A stretch of DNA of 64,000 nucleotides. It comes from Bradyrhizobium daqingense. Lineage in GTDB: Bacteria > Pseudomonadota > Alphaproteobacteria > Rhizobiales > Xanthobacteraceae. Below, one piece after another: positions 7,856 to 16,823 of the stretch; position 1 is the stretch's first letter, and every line of letters starts with the position of its first letter. The position numbers and the translations under genes were made by a program. The stretch lies in assembly GCF_021044685.1 (NCBI RefSeq), contig NZ_CP088014.1:6744001-6808000 (forward strand), written 5' to 3'. The notes beneath the pieces were generated by a model. The model saw nothing but the letters and a program-made list of their open reading frames with translations. It had not been told where the DNA came from and ran no database searches.

Positions 7856-9391
7856 GTGGACCTCTGCAGCCTGATTGATCGCAACGCGGCGTTTTCGCCA
7901 GACAAGACCGCCATTGCCTTCGATGGGGAACGGCTGAGCTACGCGGCGTTCGCCGCGCGCATCGAACGGACCGCCACCGTCCTGAATCAAGAATTGGGCG
8001 TCGGCCGCGGCGACCGCGTCGCGATCCTGAGCCTGAACCGGCCCGACTACCTGGTTCTGCTGTATGCCTGCGCGCGGCTCGGGGCGATGCTGGTGCCGCT
8101 GAACTGGCGGCTGGCCGTGGCCGAGCAGCTGTTCATTCTGAGCGATGCCGGCGCCAAGGTCCTGGTGCTCGAACAGGCTTTTGAAGGCGTGCTCGCCGAA
8201 CTTGAAAGGACCGCGCCTGGGACATCGGTCGTCGGCCTCGACTTCGCCCCGCCGCGCGGCACGACGTTCGAAAACCTGTTGGCTCGCAGCCACGGCAGCG
8301 GCCGCAATCCGCACACTGACCTCTCCTGCCCGCTTCTCATCGTCTACACGTCGGGAACGACGGGGCGGCCGAAGGGCGCGGTGCTGCGGCAAGAGGCGCT
8401 GTTCTGGAACGGCGTCATGAGCCAGCACATGCACAACATGACGTCGGACGATCATGTGCTGACGGTGCTACCGTTCTTCCACGTTGGGGGCCTCAACATC
8501 CAGACCACGCCCGCGCTCCAGCTTGGTGCGACCGTCACGATCCACGCGCGATTTGCGCCGGATACAGCCCTTGCAGCGATCGAGCGAGAGCGACCGACGC
8601 TGACGGTGATGGTGCCTGCAATCATCCAGGCCGTGAGCGAGCATCCCACCTGGGCAACGGCCGATCTCTCCTCACTCAAAGCCGTCGCGACAGGCTCGAC
8701 CATCGTACCGCCGCACCTGATCGACCGGTTCACCGCGCGCGGCGTTCCCGTGCTTCAGGTCTACGGCTCCACGGAGACCTGCCCCATCGCCATCTATACG
8801 CGCCTCGGTGGCGATCTCTCACGGGTTGGGTCAACCGGACTTGCCGGCCTGTGCTGCGAGGCGAAGGTCATCGATCAGGCCGGCAACGAGATGCCGGCGG
8901 GCACGCCGGGAGAGATCGCAGTGCGCGGCGCCAATGTGTTCTTCGAATATTGGGGCAATGCGGACGCCACGGGCGATGCGCTGCACGACGGATGGTATCG
9001 TACCGGCGATATCGGCCTGTGCGATGCCGACGGCTATTTTTGGGTGCGTGACCGCAAGAAGAACCTGATCATTTCCGGTGGAGAGAACATCTATCCGGCC
9101 GAGGTCGAGCGCGTCCTGCTCGAACATCCTGATGTCAGCGAGTGCGCCGTGATCGGCCGGCCGGACCCGCGCTGGGACGAAGTCCCCATCGCCTATGTGA
9201 TCCCGCGATCCGGCGCGCGGCTTGAAGCGGATGAGCTCAGAACGCACGTCCAGGCGCAGCTCGCGCGCTACAAAGTTCCACGCGATATCGTCTTCGTCAC
9301 CGACATGCCGCGCACGGCGCTGGGCAAGGTCCAGCATTTCCTGCTGAAGCAGCTTGATGCGCAGTCGCGCGTGCAAGGAGAGGCGTCTTGA
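7856..9391 (+). CDS. Acyl/aryl-CoA ligase (AMP-forming)
   Basis: A 511-residue ANL-superfamily enzyme that activates a carboxylate through an acyl-adenylate and transfers it to CoA. Motifs: P-loop YTSGTTGRPKGAV near 163-175, YGSTET near 303-308, the hinge segment TGDIGLCDADGYFWVRDRKK near 383-402, and the C-terminal lysine in GKVQ near 490. GTG start 2 bases after the dehydrogenase stop. In this cluster it is the obvious entry enzyme, making the aryl-CoA used by the monooxygenase/reductase. The substrate, probably an ortho-substituted benzoate, is inferred from context only. Confidence 0.9.
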   Translation: MDLCSLIDRNAAFSPDKTAIAFDGERLSYAAFAARIERTATVLNQELGVGRGDRVAILSLNRPDYLVLLYACARLGAMLVPLNWRLAVAEQLFILSDAGAKVLVLEQAFEGVLAELERTAPGTSVVGLDFAPPRGTTFENLLARSHGSGRNPHTDLSCPLLIVYTSGTTGRPKGAVLRQEALFWNGVMSQHMHNMTSDDHVLTVLPFFHVGGLNIQTTPALQLGATVTIHARFAPDTALAAIERERPTLTVMVPAIIQAVSEHPTWATADLSSLKAVATGSTIVPPHLIDRFTARGVPVLQVYGSTETCPIAIYTRLGGDLSRVGSTGLAGLCCEAKVIDQAGNEMPAGTPGEIAVRGANVFFEYWGNADATGDALHDGWYRTGDIGLCDADGYFWVRDRKKNLIISGGENIYPAEVERVLLEHPDVSECAVIGRPDPRWDEVPIAYVIPRSGARLEADELRTHVQAQLARYKVPRDIVFVTDMPRTALGKVQHFLLKQLDAQSRVQGEAS

Positions 9392-10476
9392 AGATTGCAG
9401 TTCTGGGCGGGGGAAACGGCTCTTTCGCGGCCGCCGGCGATTTTGCGCTGTCGGGGCATGAGGTCCGGCTGTGGCGCCGGGATACCGATCAGGTCGCGGC
9501 CCATCGCGCCGCAGGCTCGCGCAGCCTGGTCAAGGATCACAACGGCCGCCACGACGTGAAGCTCGCACTGGTTACGACCGACATCGCCGACGCAGTTCGC
9601 GGCGTCGAATTGATCCTTTGCCCTGCGCCGGCCTTCGCGCAGATGGACATTGCTCGGCTGCTCGCTCCGCATCTGCGGGATGGCCAGGTCGTATTCCTGC
9701 CGCCGGCGACGTTCGGCTCGATGATCTTCGCCCAGGCGGCCCGGGATGCCGGCAATGCTGCCAAGGCGAGCTTTGCCGAGACCGGCACGCTGCCGTGGCT
9801 GACGCGTAAGCACGGGCCGTTCGAGGTCGCGATCACCATCCGTGCCAAGCGACTTCCTGTCGGGGTGTTGCCGCTCGATCAGGCGCCGCATGCACTTGAA
9901 GTGATCGGACGCGCTTTCCCTGACGTGATCGAACCCTGCGGAGATGCGCTGTCGGGCGCGCTGATGAATGCAGGGCCCATCATCCATCCGCCGTTGATCG
10001 TGATGAATGCCGGGCCGATCGAACATTTCGAGCGCTGGGACATTCACAAGGAAGGCACGCAAGCCGCGATCCGCCGCGTCACCGACGCGCTCGACGCCGA
10101 ACGGATCGCGGTGCGGGAGGCGCTCGGCTACGGCGCACCGCATTTCCCGCTCGCTCATCATTATGCGAGGGAAGGCGAGATCTGGATGTATGGCCGCGGC
10201 TCGCACGACCGGCTGACCGATTCCGGCGACTGGCGCGAACGGATCGTGCTGACCGAGCATCGCTACATGCGCGAGGACCTGCGGCTCGGGCTGTCACTAC
10301 TGGTTTCAGTCGCCGGCCTTGCCGGCGTGGATACGCCGCTGGCCAAAGCGTTCCTGTCGATCGGCGGCGCGATTTGCGGCGAGGATTTCGCAAGAGGCGG
10401 CCGAACGCTCGAGACGCTCGGGCTCGGCAAACTCGGCAAGGCCGAATTGCAGACGCTGCTTCGCAATGGGTTCTGA
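9388..10476 (+). CDS. NAD/NADP octopine/nopaline dehydrogenase family protein
   Basis: A 362-residue protein with an N-terminal Rossmann motif (VLGGGNGSFAAAG, residues 5-17) and the C-terminal helical domain of the octopine/nopaline dehydrogenase family (ALMNAGPIIHPPLIVMNAG near 190-208, then GAPH and HHYAREGE). Family members reduce an imine formed from an amino compound and an oxo acid, or act on related substrates. The TTG start overlaps the ligase stop by 4 bases (TTGA), so it is translationally coupled. A member of this family inside a CoA ligase-hydroxyacyl-CoA dehydrogenase operon is odd. It may handle an amino-bearing ring intermediate, which would favour 2-aminobenzoate as substrate. 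Confidence 0.8.
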   Translation: MKIAVLGGGNGSFAAAGDFALSGHEVRLWRRDTDQVAAHRAAGSRSLVKDHNGRHDVKLALVTTDIADAVRGVELILCPAPAFAQMDIARLLAPHLRDGQVVFLPPATFGSMIFAQAARDAGNAAKASFAETGTLPWLTRKHGPFEVAITIRAKRLPVGVLPLDQAPHALEVIGRAFPDVIEPCGDALSGALMNAGPIIHPPLIVMNAGPIEHFERWDIHKEGTQAAIRRVTDALDAERIAVREALGYGAPHFPLAHHYAREGEIWMYGRGSHDRLTDSGDWRERIVLTEHRYMREDLRLGLSLLVSVAGLAGVDTPLAKAFLSIGGAICGEDFARGGRTLETLGLGKLGKAELQTLLRNGF

Positions 10477-10479
10477 TTG

Positions 10480-11466
10480 ATGACCAATCGCGTTAATATC
10501 GTCTGTCTCGGGGCCGGCCGGATGGGGCGCGGCATCGCCGTCGCCTTCGCCTATGCGGGGCACAGCGTCACGATGGTCGACATCAAGGCGCGTTCGGCTG
10601 AAGACTTCGCTAGGCTGGAGGCGGACGCGATTGGCGAGGTTCAGAAGACCTTCGCCAGTCTGTCGAAGCTCGGATTATTGACCGAAGCGGACGTTGCTCC
10701 GCTCATCGCGCGCGTCGCGGTGGTCGCGGCTGGCCAAAGCGCCGCCGCGCTCTCGGAGGCCGGCATGGTGTTCGAGGGCGTTCCGGAGGTGGTCGAGCTC
10801 AAGCGCGAGGTGCTGGGAGCAGCGTCACGGCAGGTGGGGCCAGACACCATCATCGCATCGACGACGTCGACGATCCTCGTCGACGATCTCTCCGGCGCGA
10901 TCGTCAATCCGCGCCGCTTCCTCAACGTGCACTGGCTCAACCCGGCCTATCTGATCCCGCTGGTCGAGGTCTCGCCCGGCAAGGCCACCGACCCTGCCAT
11001 CATCGACGAGGTCAAGGCGCTGCTCGAAGGCATCGGCAAGGTGCCCGTGGTCTGCGCGGCGACCCCCGGATTCATCGTCCCGCGCATCCAGGCGCTGGCA
11101 ATGAACGAGGCCGCTCGCATGGTCGAGGAAGGCGTCGCCAGTGCCGAGGAGATCGACAAGGCGATCCGTTACGGCTTCGGCTTTCGCTACGCCGTGCTCG
11201 GTCTGCTCGAATTCATCGATTGGGGTGGCGGCGACATCCTGTATTACGCGAGCCGCTATCTCGAGGGCGCGCTCGGCAGCGATCGTTACCGGGCGCCGGA
11301 GGTGATCTCGCGCAACATGAGCGAGGGACGGATCGGCCTGCGGACGGGCTCCGGCTTCCTCGACTATTCCGGGCTCGATGTCGAGGCCTATCGCGTCGAG
11401 CGGCTCAAGGCCATGGTCGACCTGCTCCGCCATTTTGGTTTGGCGCGGCCGCCCGTGCGCAATTAA
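10480..11466 (+). CDS. 3-hydroxyacyl-CoA dehydrogenase, NAD-binding
   Basis: A 328-residue 3-hydroxybutyryl-CoA-dehydrogenase-like protein. The Rossmann motif CLGAGRMGRGIA is near residues 8-19, STTSTI near 125-130, the catalytic His in NVHWLNPAY near 150, and the C-terminal dimer domain contains TPGFIVPRIQ. It oxidises a 3-hydroxyacyl-CoA to the oxoacyl-CoA with NAD. The ATG at 10480 is preferred to the adjacent in-frame TTG. It ends the plus-strand operon, and its stop overlaps the convergent dioxygenase gene by 4 bases. Confidence 0.88.
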   Translation: MTNRVNIVCLGAGRMGRGIAVAFAYAGHSVTMVDIKARSAEDFARLEADAIGEVQKTFASLSKLGLLTEADVAPLIARVAVVAAGQSAAALSEAGMVFEGVPEVVELKREVLGAASRQVGPDTIIASTTSTILVDDLSGAIVNPRRFLNVHWLNPAYLIPLVEVSPGKATDPAIIDEVKALLEGIGKVPVVCAATPGFIVPRIQALAMNEAARMVEEGVASAEEIDKAIRYGFGFRYAVLGLLEFIDWGGGDILYYASRYLEGALGSDRYRAPEVISRNMSEGRIGLRTGSGFLDYSGLDVEAYRVERLKAMVDLLRHFGLARPPVRN

Positions 11467-12509
11467 CCGAAGACGTCCTGGAGCACGCCTTCGCGCACGA
11501 CGGCAACGCCGTCGAGCTCGATGGTGGTTCCCATCATCGGCAGGTCGAAATGCCCCGCGGTATAGCGGCCCGCGAACTCGTTCGCACCGGTGGAGAAGAG
11601 GAAATTGCCGGACACCGCGCGAAGCTCCGTGCCGTTGGTGTCGCGCTGGTCGTACATCGACAGCGCCTCGTAGCGCGCGCCGGGATTCATGCCGAAGCCG
11701 ACATGCGAGACGGCATAGGCTTCGCGATCACCCCAGGCGGCGAGATAACTGCGCATCATCGCGGCGTCGGTACCCTCGCCTTCCAGCTCGACGACATAAT
11801 CGTCCTTCAGCGTCATCTTCACCGGCGAGGTCAAGTAGCGCTTGAAGGTCAGGTTGATGTCGCCGGGCGCCATCACCAGCGTGCCGTTGATGGTCCCGCT
11901 CTTGGGAAAGCTGACGACGATTCCCCCCGGCCAGTGCGCCAGCGTACCAGGCTTGTCGGTCCAGCCCCACACGCCGACCGTGGAGGCCCCGACCATGTCG
12001 ACATCGAGCGCGGTTCCGGCCTTCGAGGTGACCCGCATCCGCTTCGTTCCACGCAGCATTTTTGCGGCGGCACGAACGCGCTTTTCCAGCGCGGGATCCG
12101 GCACCATCCGCTCCAGCGCCTCGGGATGTTCGTTGGAGATCACCAGGATCCGCGCGCCGGCCTTGAGGATCTCCGGCGTCTCAACAGCGTGCATCAGGCC
12201 CTCGATGGTGCAATCTACCACGAAGCCGGCCTGCTGAAGAGCCGTGATGACGGGACCAAGCTTCTGGATCGCCTCGCTCGCCCCGGTCGAGCGAACAGGG
12301 ACGATGTTGCGGTTGCGCGGTGTCGGCATCACCACGTGAAACGGCCGCGCGCCCATGCGCAACAGAGCGAGCTCGGCAAGATGCACATTCAACGCACGCG
12401 ACTGGGTCTCCGACAGGATCGCCGCAGTATCGCCGGCCTTGACGGCGCACCGCTCAAAGATCTCGCAAAATGCATCAATCCATTTTGCTTCGATGCGATC
12501 AGCCAGCAT
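11463..12509 (-). CDS. NicX-like 2,5-dihydroxypyridine 5,6-dioxygenase
   Basis: A 348-residue protein of the M29 aminopeptidase-like fold used by NicX, the Fe(II) dioxygenase that opens 2,5-dihydroxypyridine to N-formylmaleamate. Pseudomonas NicX (about 350 residues) binds iron with His265, His318 and Asp320. Here His269 (AVSHVGFG), His320 and Asp322 (TAGHFDLPM) stand at equivalent places and spacing. The start at 12509 has GGGAGAG just upstream. It is the last gene of an operon with a NitT/TauT-type importer, so the importer probably brings in the substrate or a precursor. A related substrate other than dihydroxypyridine cannot be excluded. Confidence 0.75.
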   Translation of the reverse strand: MLADRIEAKWIDAFCEIFERCAVKAGDTAAILSETQSRALNVHLAELALLRMGARPFHVVMPTPRNRNIVPVRSTGASEAIQKLGPVITALQQAGFVVDCTIEGLMHAVETPEILKAGARILVISNEHPEALERMVPDPALEKRVRAAAKMLRGTKRMRVTSKAGTALDVDMVGASTVGVWGWTDKPGTLAHWPGGIVVSFPKSGTINGTLVMAPGDINLTFKRYLTSPVKMTLKDDYVVELEGEGTDAAMMRSYLAAWGDREAYAVSHVGFGMNPGARYEALSMYDQRDTNGTELRAVSGNFLFSTGANEFAGRYTAGHFDLPMMGTTIELDGVAVVREGVLQDVFG

Positions 12510-12541
12510 GGTTCTCTCCCGGTCTTCTGAATTCTTGTTTG

Positions 12542-13309
12542 TTATGCTTCGGGAAAGCCCCGGAGCAGGTACGATCGCACGGCTCCCAAGAGGCCGTTCA
12601 GGATCAAACCCAGCAGCGATATCGTGATGAGCGGGACGAACATGTCCACGGCCTGGAAAGTCCGGGCCGCCGTCACGAGCGCATGACCCAGTCCGTCCGT
12701 CGACGTGATCATCTCGGCCAGAAACACCACGATGCAGGAAATGACAAGGCCGATCCGGCATCCCGTCAGGATCGACGGCATGGCCGCGGGCAGCACCACC
12801 TTGAAAAGGATTTCACGGCGCGGCGTCCCTGCCGCCATTGCCGACCAGATCAGCTTCTGCTCCACGGTCGACGCGCCGTAATAGGTAGACAACAGGATGG
12901 GAAAGAGCGCATCGGCTGCCACCAAGGTGATCTTCGACCCGTGCCCGAAGCCGAGCAGCAACAGCAATGCTGGGTAGAGCGCAACCTTGGGCAAGGGCGC
13001 CAGGACGCGTACGATCGGCCGAACCACGGCGTTGATCGCCGGATTGGCCGCGGCGGCGATGCCGAGACTGACGCCCAGCACGACCGCGATCGCGAATCCC
13101 GCAAACAGCCGGAACAGGGTTGCCGCGATCTCATGCTGAAACGTCGAGGTCACGAGCTGCTGCAGCAGCCGCCCGAAGACGAAGCCTGGGGGCGGCAGCA
13201 GGACTGCGGGCGCGAAACCGAATGATACCAGACCCTGCCACAACGCGATCACCAGCACGATCGGGGCGATGCCAAGAAGGATGTTTGGGGAGAGAAAGCG
13301 CGACATCAT
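12542..13309 (-). CDS. ABC transporter permease (NitT/TauT/SsuC type)
   Basis: A 255-residue inner-membrane protein with about six hydrophobic helices and the BPD-type EAA-like loop (AMAAGTPRREILFKVVLPAAMPSI split around residues 155-180). It forms the channel of a nitrate/sulfonate/aromatic-acid type importer. Its start overlaps the stop of the preceding permease by 4 bases (ATGA), so the two permeases are coupled and may form a heterodimer. It is followed after 32 bases by the NicX-like gene. Confidence 0.9.
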   Translation of the reverse strand: MMSRFLSPNILLGIAPIVLVIALWQGLVSFGFAPAVLLPPPGFVFGRLLQQLVTSTFQHEIAATLFRLFAGFAIAVVLGVSLGIAAAANPAINAVVRPIVRVLAPLPKVALYPALLLLLGFGHGSKITLVAADALFPILLSTYYGASTVEQKLIWSAMAAGTPRREILFKVVLPAAMPSILTGCRIGLVISCIVVFLAEMITSTDGLGHALVTAARTFQAVDMFVPLITISLLGLILNGLLGAVRSYLLRGFPEA

Positions 13310-14091
13310 GAGAAGCTCAGCGGCATGTCGAACTGAGGCTCGGACCAGCGCACCAGTCTTGCACGGACCCGCTCGAAGATCGCATCGAGGCAGATTCCCA
13401 TCGCTCCCACGATGATGATCATCGCAAAGACCGTGTCATATTGGCCCATGTCGAGCGCGTTGAAGAGAATATTCCCGGCGCCGGACTGACGGGCAATCAT
13501 CTCGCTGGTGATCATCGTGATCAGCGCCAGCACCAATCCCGTACGACACCCCGTGAGGATTTCCGGCAGTGCCGCCGGCAGCACGATGCGCACCAGGCGC
13601 TGCGCCGGCGAGAGCCCCATCGCTGCGCCCGACCACAGCATCTTCTCCTCGACCGCCTTGGCGCCTTCGAAACTGTGATAGATGACGGGCAGGCTGACGC
13701 CGAGGAAGATCACCAGCGTCTTCGTGACATCGCCGACACCCAGCCACAGCATGATGATCGGCATCAAGGCTGCCTTGGGCACCGGATAGATCGCCATCAG
13801 AAGCGGATTGAAGAAGGCCGCAACCGCCGCGCTGCGTCCCATCAAGAGGCCAAGCGGAATCGAGACAAGCACGGCCAGGCCGAACCCGATCGCCATGCGG
13901 CGGAGCGAGGCCAGAATGTTGACGAGGGATTCCTTGTCGCCAAGGATGCCCGGGATCGCCCGCATCGCCTCGATCGCCGTGGGAAAGCTGTCATTCTTCA
14001 GCGCGAGAGATGCGACCTGCCACACCACCAGCAATCCGATGCAGGCGAGCACCGGGGCAGCGCGCTTGACCATGGCAGCCGGCGACATCAT
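13306..14091 (-). CDS. ABC transporter permease (NitT/TauT/SsuC type)
   Basis: A 261-residue permease paralogous to the following one. Six predicted membrane helices are visible and the cytoplasmic coupling loop reads GAAMGLSPAQRLVRIVLPAA (about 154-173). It overlaps the ATPase gene upstream and the second permease downstream by 4 bases each. Having two distinct permeases instead of one homodimer is less common for this transporter class. Confidence 0.9.
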   Translation of the reverse strand: MMSPAAMVKRAAPVLACIGLLVVWQVASLALKNDSFPTAIEAMRAIPGILGDKESLVNILASLRRMAIGFGLAVLVSIPLGLLMGRSAAVAAFFNPLLMAIYPVPKAALMPIIMLWLGVGDVTKTLVIFLGVSLPVIYHSFEGAKAVEEKMLWSGAAMGLSPAQRLVRIVLPAALPEILTGCRTGLVLALITMITSEMIARQSGAGNILFNALDMGQYDTVFAMIIIVGAMGICLDAIFERVRARLVRWSEPQFDMPLSFS

Positions 14092-14933
14092 GCCGGCGCG
14101 CCGGCATCGTCGCTCTCATCGAACATGCGCTCGATGTCGACGACGTATTTTTGGTAGCGCGGATCAAGCAACAGCTCGTTACGGCGGCGCGGCCGCGGCA
14201 GATCGATGTCGATGACCTGCCGAATGCGGCCGGGAGATTTCGACATCATCACGACCTTGTCGGAGAGGAAGACGGCTTCGTCGACCGAGTGGGTGACGAA
14301 GAGCACCGTCTTGCGATCACGTTCCCAGATGTTCAACAGGTCGTTCTGCAAGCGTGTCCGGGTGTGGGCGTCGAGCGCGCCGAACGGCTCGTCCATCAAC
14401 AACACTTCGGGCTGGTAAGCGAGTGTTCGCGCCAGCGCGACGCGCTGCTTCATGCCGCCCGAGAGCTCCTTGGGATAGAAGTTCTCGTAGCCCTTGAGGC
14501 CGACCATCTCGATCAAGGCCCGGCTCTGCGCTTCGGCTTCAGTGGCGCGAACGCCTTGCTGGCGCGGTCCGTACATCACATTGCCGAGCACGGTCTTCCA
14601 GGGAAACAGCGCAAATTCCTGGAACACCGGTCCGCGATCCGGACCCGGTCCAGTGATCGCTCGTCCCTTCATCTTCGCCGCGCCGCTGGTCGGGCGGACA
14701 AAGCCGCCGACGATGTAGAGCAGGGTCGACTTGCCGCAGCCCGATGGACCGAGGATAGAGACGAAAGCCCCCTCCTCGATCGTCAGCGAGATGTCCGATA
14801 GCGCCACATGATCCCTGCGTGCCGAGGTCTGAAAGACCTGCGAGACGCGGTCGATCTCGATGATCACAGAAGCCGGCTCATGTGGCGTCACCGGTCTCAC
14901 CCATTCGCTCGATCTCGAAGGCACTACCTTCAT
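14088..14933 (-). CDS. ABC transporter ATP-binding protein (NitT/TauT type)
   Basis: A 281-residue nucleotide-binding protein. Walker A is GPSGCGKST near residues 62-70, the Q-loop lies in VFQEFALFPW, the signature is LSGGMKQRVALA near 157-168, Walker B is VLLMDEPFGALD near 176-187, and the switch His is in VTHSVDEA. It drives uptake through the two coupled permeases. A start a few codons further in cannot be excluded, but residues from about 22 on are clearly conserved. Confidence 0.92.
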   Translation of the reverse strand: MKVVPSRSSEWVRPVTPHEPASVIIEIDRVSQVFQTSARRDHVALSDISLTIEEGAFVSILGPSGCGKSTLLYIVGGFVRPTSGAAKMKGRAITGPGPDRGPVFQEFALFPWKTVLGNVMYGPRQQGVRATEAEAQSRALIEMVGLKGYENFYPKELSGGMKQRVALARTLAYQPEVLLMDEPFGALDAHTRTRLQNDLLNIWERDRKTVLFVTHSVDEAVFLSDKVVMMSKSPGRIRQVIDIDLPRPRRRNELLLDPRYQKYVVDIERMFDESDDAGAPA

Positions 14934-15056
14934 CGCGTCTCTCGCCTCACTTGCGTGACATCGCGCGACAACTCCGCTGAATGTCCGTCATCAGGCGCCA
15001 CGAGCTTAGCAAGAAACTTGCCAGACTGGCTGCCGTCCTCGCGCGGGTGCGACGCG

Positions 15057-16751
15057 TCATTCGAACCACGGCCATTCTGCCGGGCCTTCATGCGTCACGG
15101 CACCGCCCGGCGCCTGTCCCACCAGTCGCGCATATTTTGCGAGCGCACCGGCGCGATGCCGCGCTGGCCGCGGCTTCCAATCATGCCGACGTGCCGTGAG
15201 TTCCTGCGCGTCGACCAGCAGATCCATTCGCCGGTTTGCAGCATCGATCCGAATCCTATCGCCGTCGCGGACCAGCGCCAGCGGACCGCCGACGAACGCC
15301 TCAGGAGAGACATAGCCGATGCACATGCCGCGGGTCGCGCCGGAGAACCGCCCATCCGTGATCAAGGCCACTTTCTCGCCCATTCCCTGCCCATAGATCA
15401 GCGCGGTGACGCCGAGCATCTCGCGCATGCCGGGGCCGCCAACCGGACCTTCATTGCGGATCACGAGCACATCGCCCGCCTTGTAGCTGCGATCGCGAAC
15501 GGCTTTGACGCAGGCTTCCTCGTCTTCAAACACCCGTGCCACGCCCTCGAAGAACTGGCTCTTCAAACCCGCGACCTTGATCACAGCGCCGTCCGGGCAG
15601 AGATTGCCCTTCAGCACCGCCACACCGCCATCGGGCATGATCGGCGCGCGGGACGCGTAGACGATCTCACCATCGGGTGCGTTGGCCGCGCCATGTTCTT
15701 CGGCAAGTGTGCGGCCCGTGATGGTGATGCAGCTGCCGTCGACGTGACCGCTCTGGATCAACTCCCGGATGATCACCGCGGCGCCCCCGATGTCGTAGAC
15801 ATCCTTCGCGGTGTATTTGCCTCCGGGCCGTAGATTGCCTATCAGCGGTGTCCTTGCAAAAACCGCACCGACATCGTCGATGGTGAACGCGATGCCGGCT
15901 TCGTTCGCGATCGCCGGCAGATGCAGCGCAGCGTTGGTCGAACCGCCCGTAGCGGCCACAATCGCCGCGCCATTCTCCAGGGATTTCCGCGTCACGATGT
16001 CGCGCGGCAGCGGCCCGCCGCGTTCCAGCATCTCCATGATCAGCCGGCCGGCGCGTCGTGAGATCTGCGCGCGCTCGGCATAGACGCCGGGGACCATCGA
16101 GACGTTCGGCATGGTGAGGCCCATCGCCTCCGAGACCATCCCCATCGTGTTTGCGGTGAACTGGCCGGCGCACGCGCCGATGGTCGGAAGGCAGGCGCGC
16201 TCGATCCGCTCGAGCGTGGCACCGTCGATCTCGCCGGTCATGAAGCTGCCGACAGCCTCATAGGAATCGAGCACCGTCAGCGTCCGCCCATCCACGCGCC
16301 CTGGCAGCGAGCTGCCGCCGTAAATGAAAATCGAGGGCACGTTGCAACGAACCATGCCCATCATCACGCCGGGAAGCGTCTTGTCGCATCCGCCATATCC
16401 GATCAGGGCATCGTAAGCGAGACCATGAACGACGGCTTCGATCGAGTCAGCGATCAGGTCACGCGAAAACAGGGAGAACTTCATCCCCTCGTGATTCATG
16501 CTGATGCCGTCGGAAACCGACACGGTCGAGAACTCCCGCGGTGTCCCGCCGGCCTCCTCGATTCCGGTCTTGGCCGCAGCGACCTGAAAGTCGTGGGTCA
16601 TGTTGCAGGGCGTCTGCTCGCCCTTCATGCTGACGACGCCGACCATCGGCTTGGCGATCGCGGCGTCATCGAGCCCCATTGCGCGCATGAAGGCACGATG
16701 CGGGGCTCGGTCGAGACCATCAGTGGTGACCCGTGATCGCAACTTCTTCAT
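15057..16751 (-). CDS. IlvD/Edd family dehydratase (dihydroxy-acid dehydratase-like)
   Basis: A 564-residue Fe-S dehydratase. Cluster cysteines are seen in EQTPCNMTH, GYGGCDKT and GACAGQFTANTM, and the conserved C-terminal blocks GPVGGPGMREM and TDGRFSGATRG are present. The family dehydrates dihydroxy acids (branched-chain synthesis) or sugar acids. Its place between the periplasmic binding protein and the ATPase of a catabolic importer argues for a catabolic paralogue, not the biosynthetic ilvD. The start at 16751 (MKKLRSR) follows a purine-rich GAAGAAG segment. The region 14934-15056 downstream holds no gene. Confidence 0.88.
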   Translation of the reverse strand: MKKLRSRVTTDGLDRAPHRAFMRAMGLDDAAIAKPMVGVVSMKGEQTPCNMTHDFQVAAAKTGIEEAGGTPREFSTVSVSDGISMNHEGMKFSLFSRDLIADSIEAVVHGLAYDALIGYGGCDKTLPGVMMGMVRCNVPSIFIYGGSSLPGRVDGRTLTVLDSYEAVGSFMTGEIDGATLERIERACLPTIGACAGQFTANTMGMVSEAMGLTMPNVSMVPGVYAERAQISRRAGRLIMEMLERGGPLPRDIVTRKSLENGAAIVAATGGSTNAALHLPAIANEAGIAFTIDDVGAVFARTPLIGNLRPGGKYTAKDVYDIGGAAVIIRELIQSGHVDGSCITITGRTLAEEHGAANAPDGEIVYASRAPIMPDGGVAVLKGNLCPDGAVIKVAGLKSQFFEGVARVFEDEEACVKAVRDRSYKAGDVLVIRNEGPVGGPGMREMLGVTALIYGQGMGEKVALITDGRFSGATRGMCIGYVSPEAFVGGPLALVRDGDRIRIDAANRRMDLLVDAQELTARRHDWKPRPARHRAGALAKYARLVGQAPGGAVTHEGPAEWPWFE

Positions 16752-16823
16752 GCGTGTTTCTTCTTCATATGGCGTCCCGGACGATCCGGAACGCCGCAAT
16801 CCCGCGATAACTCGCCTGCCTGC

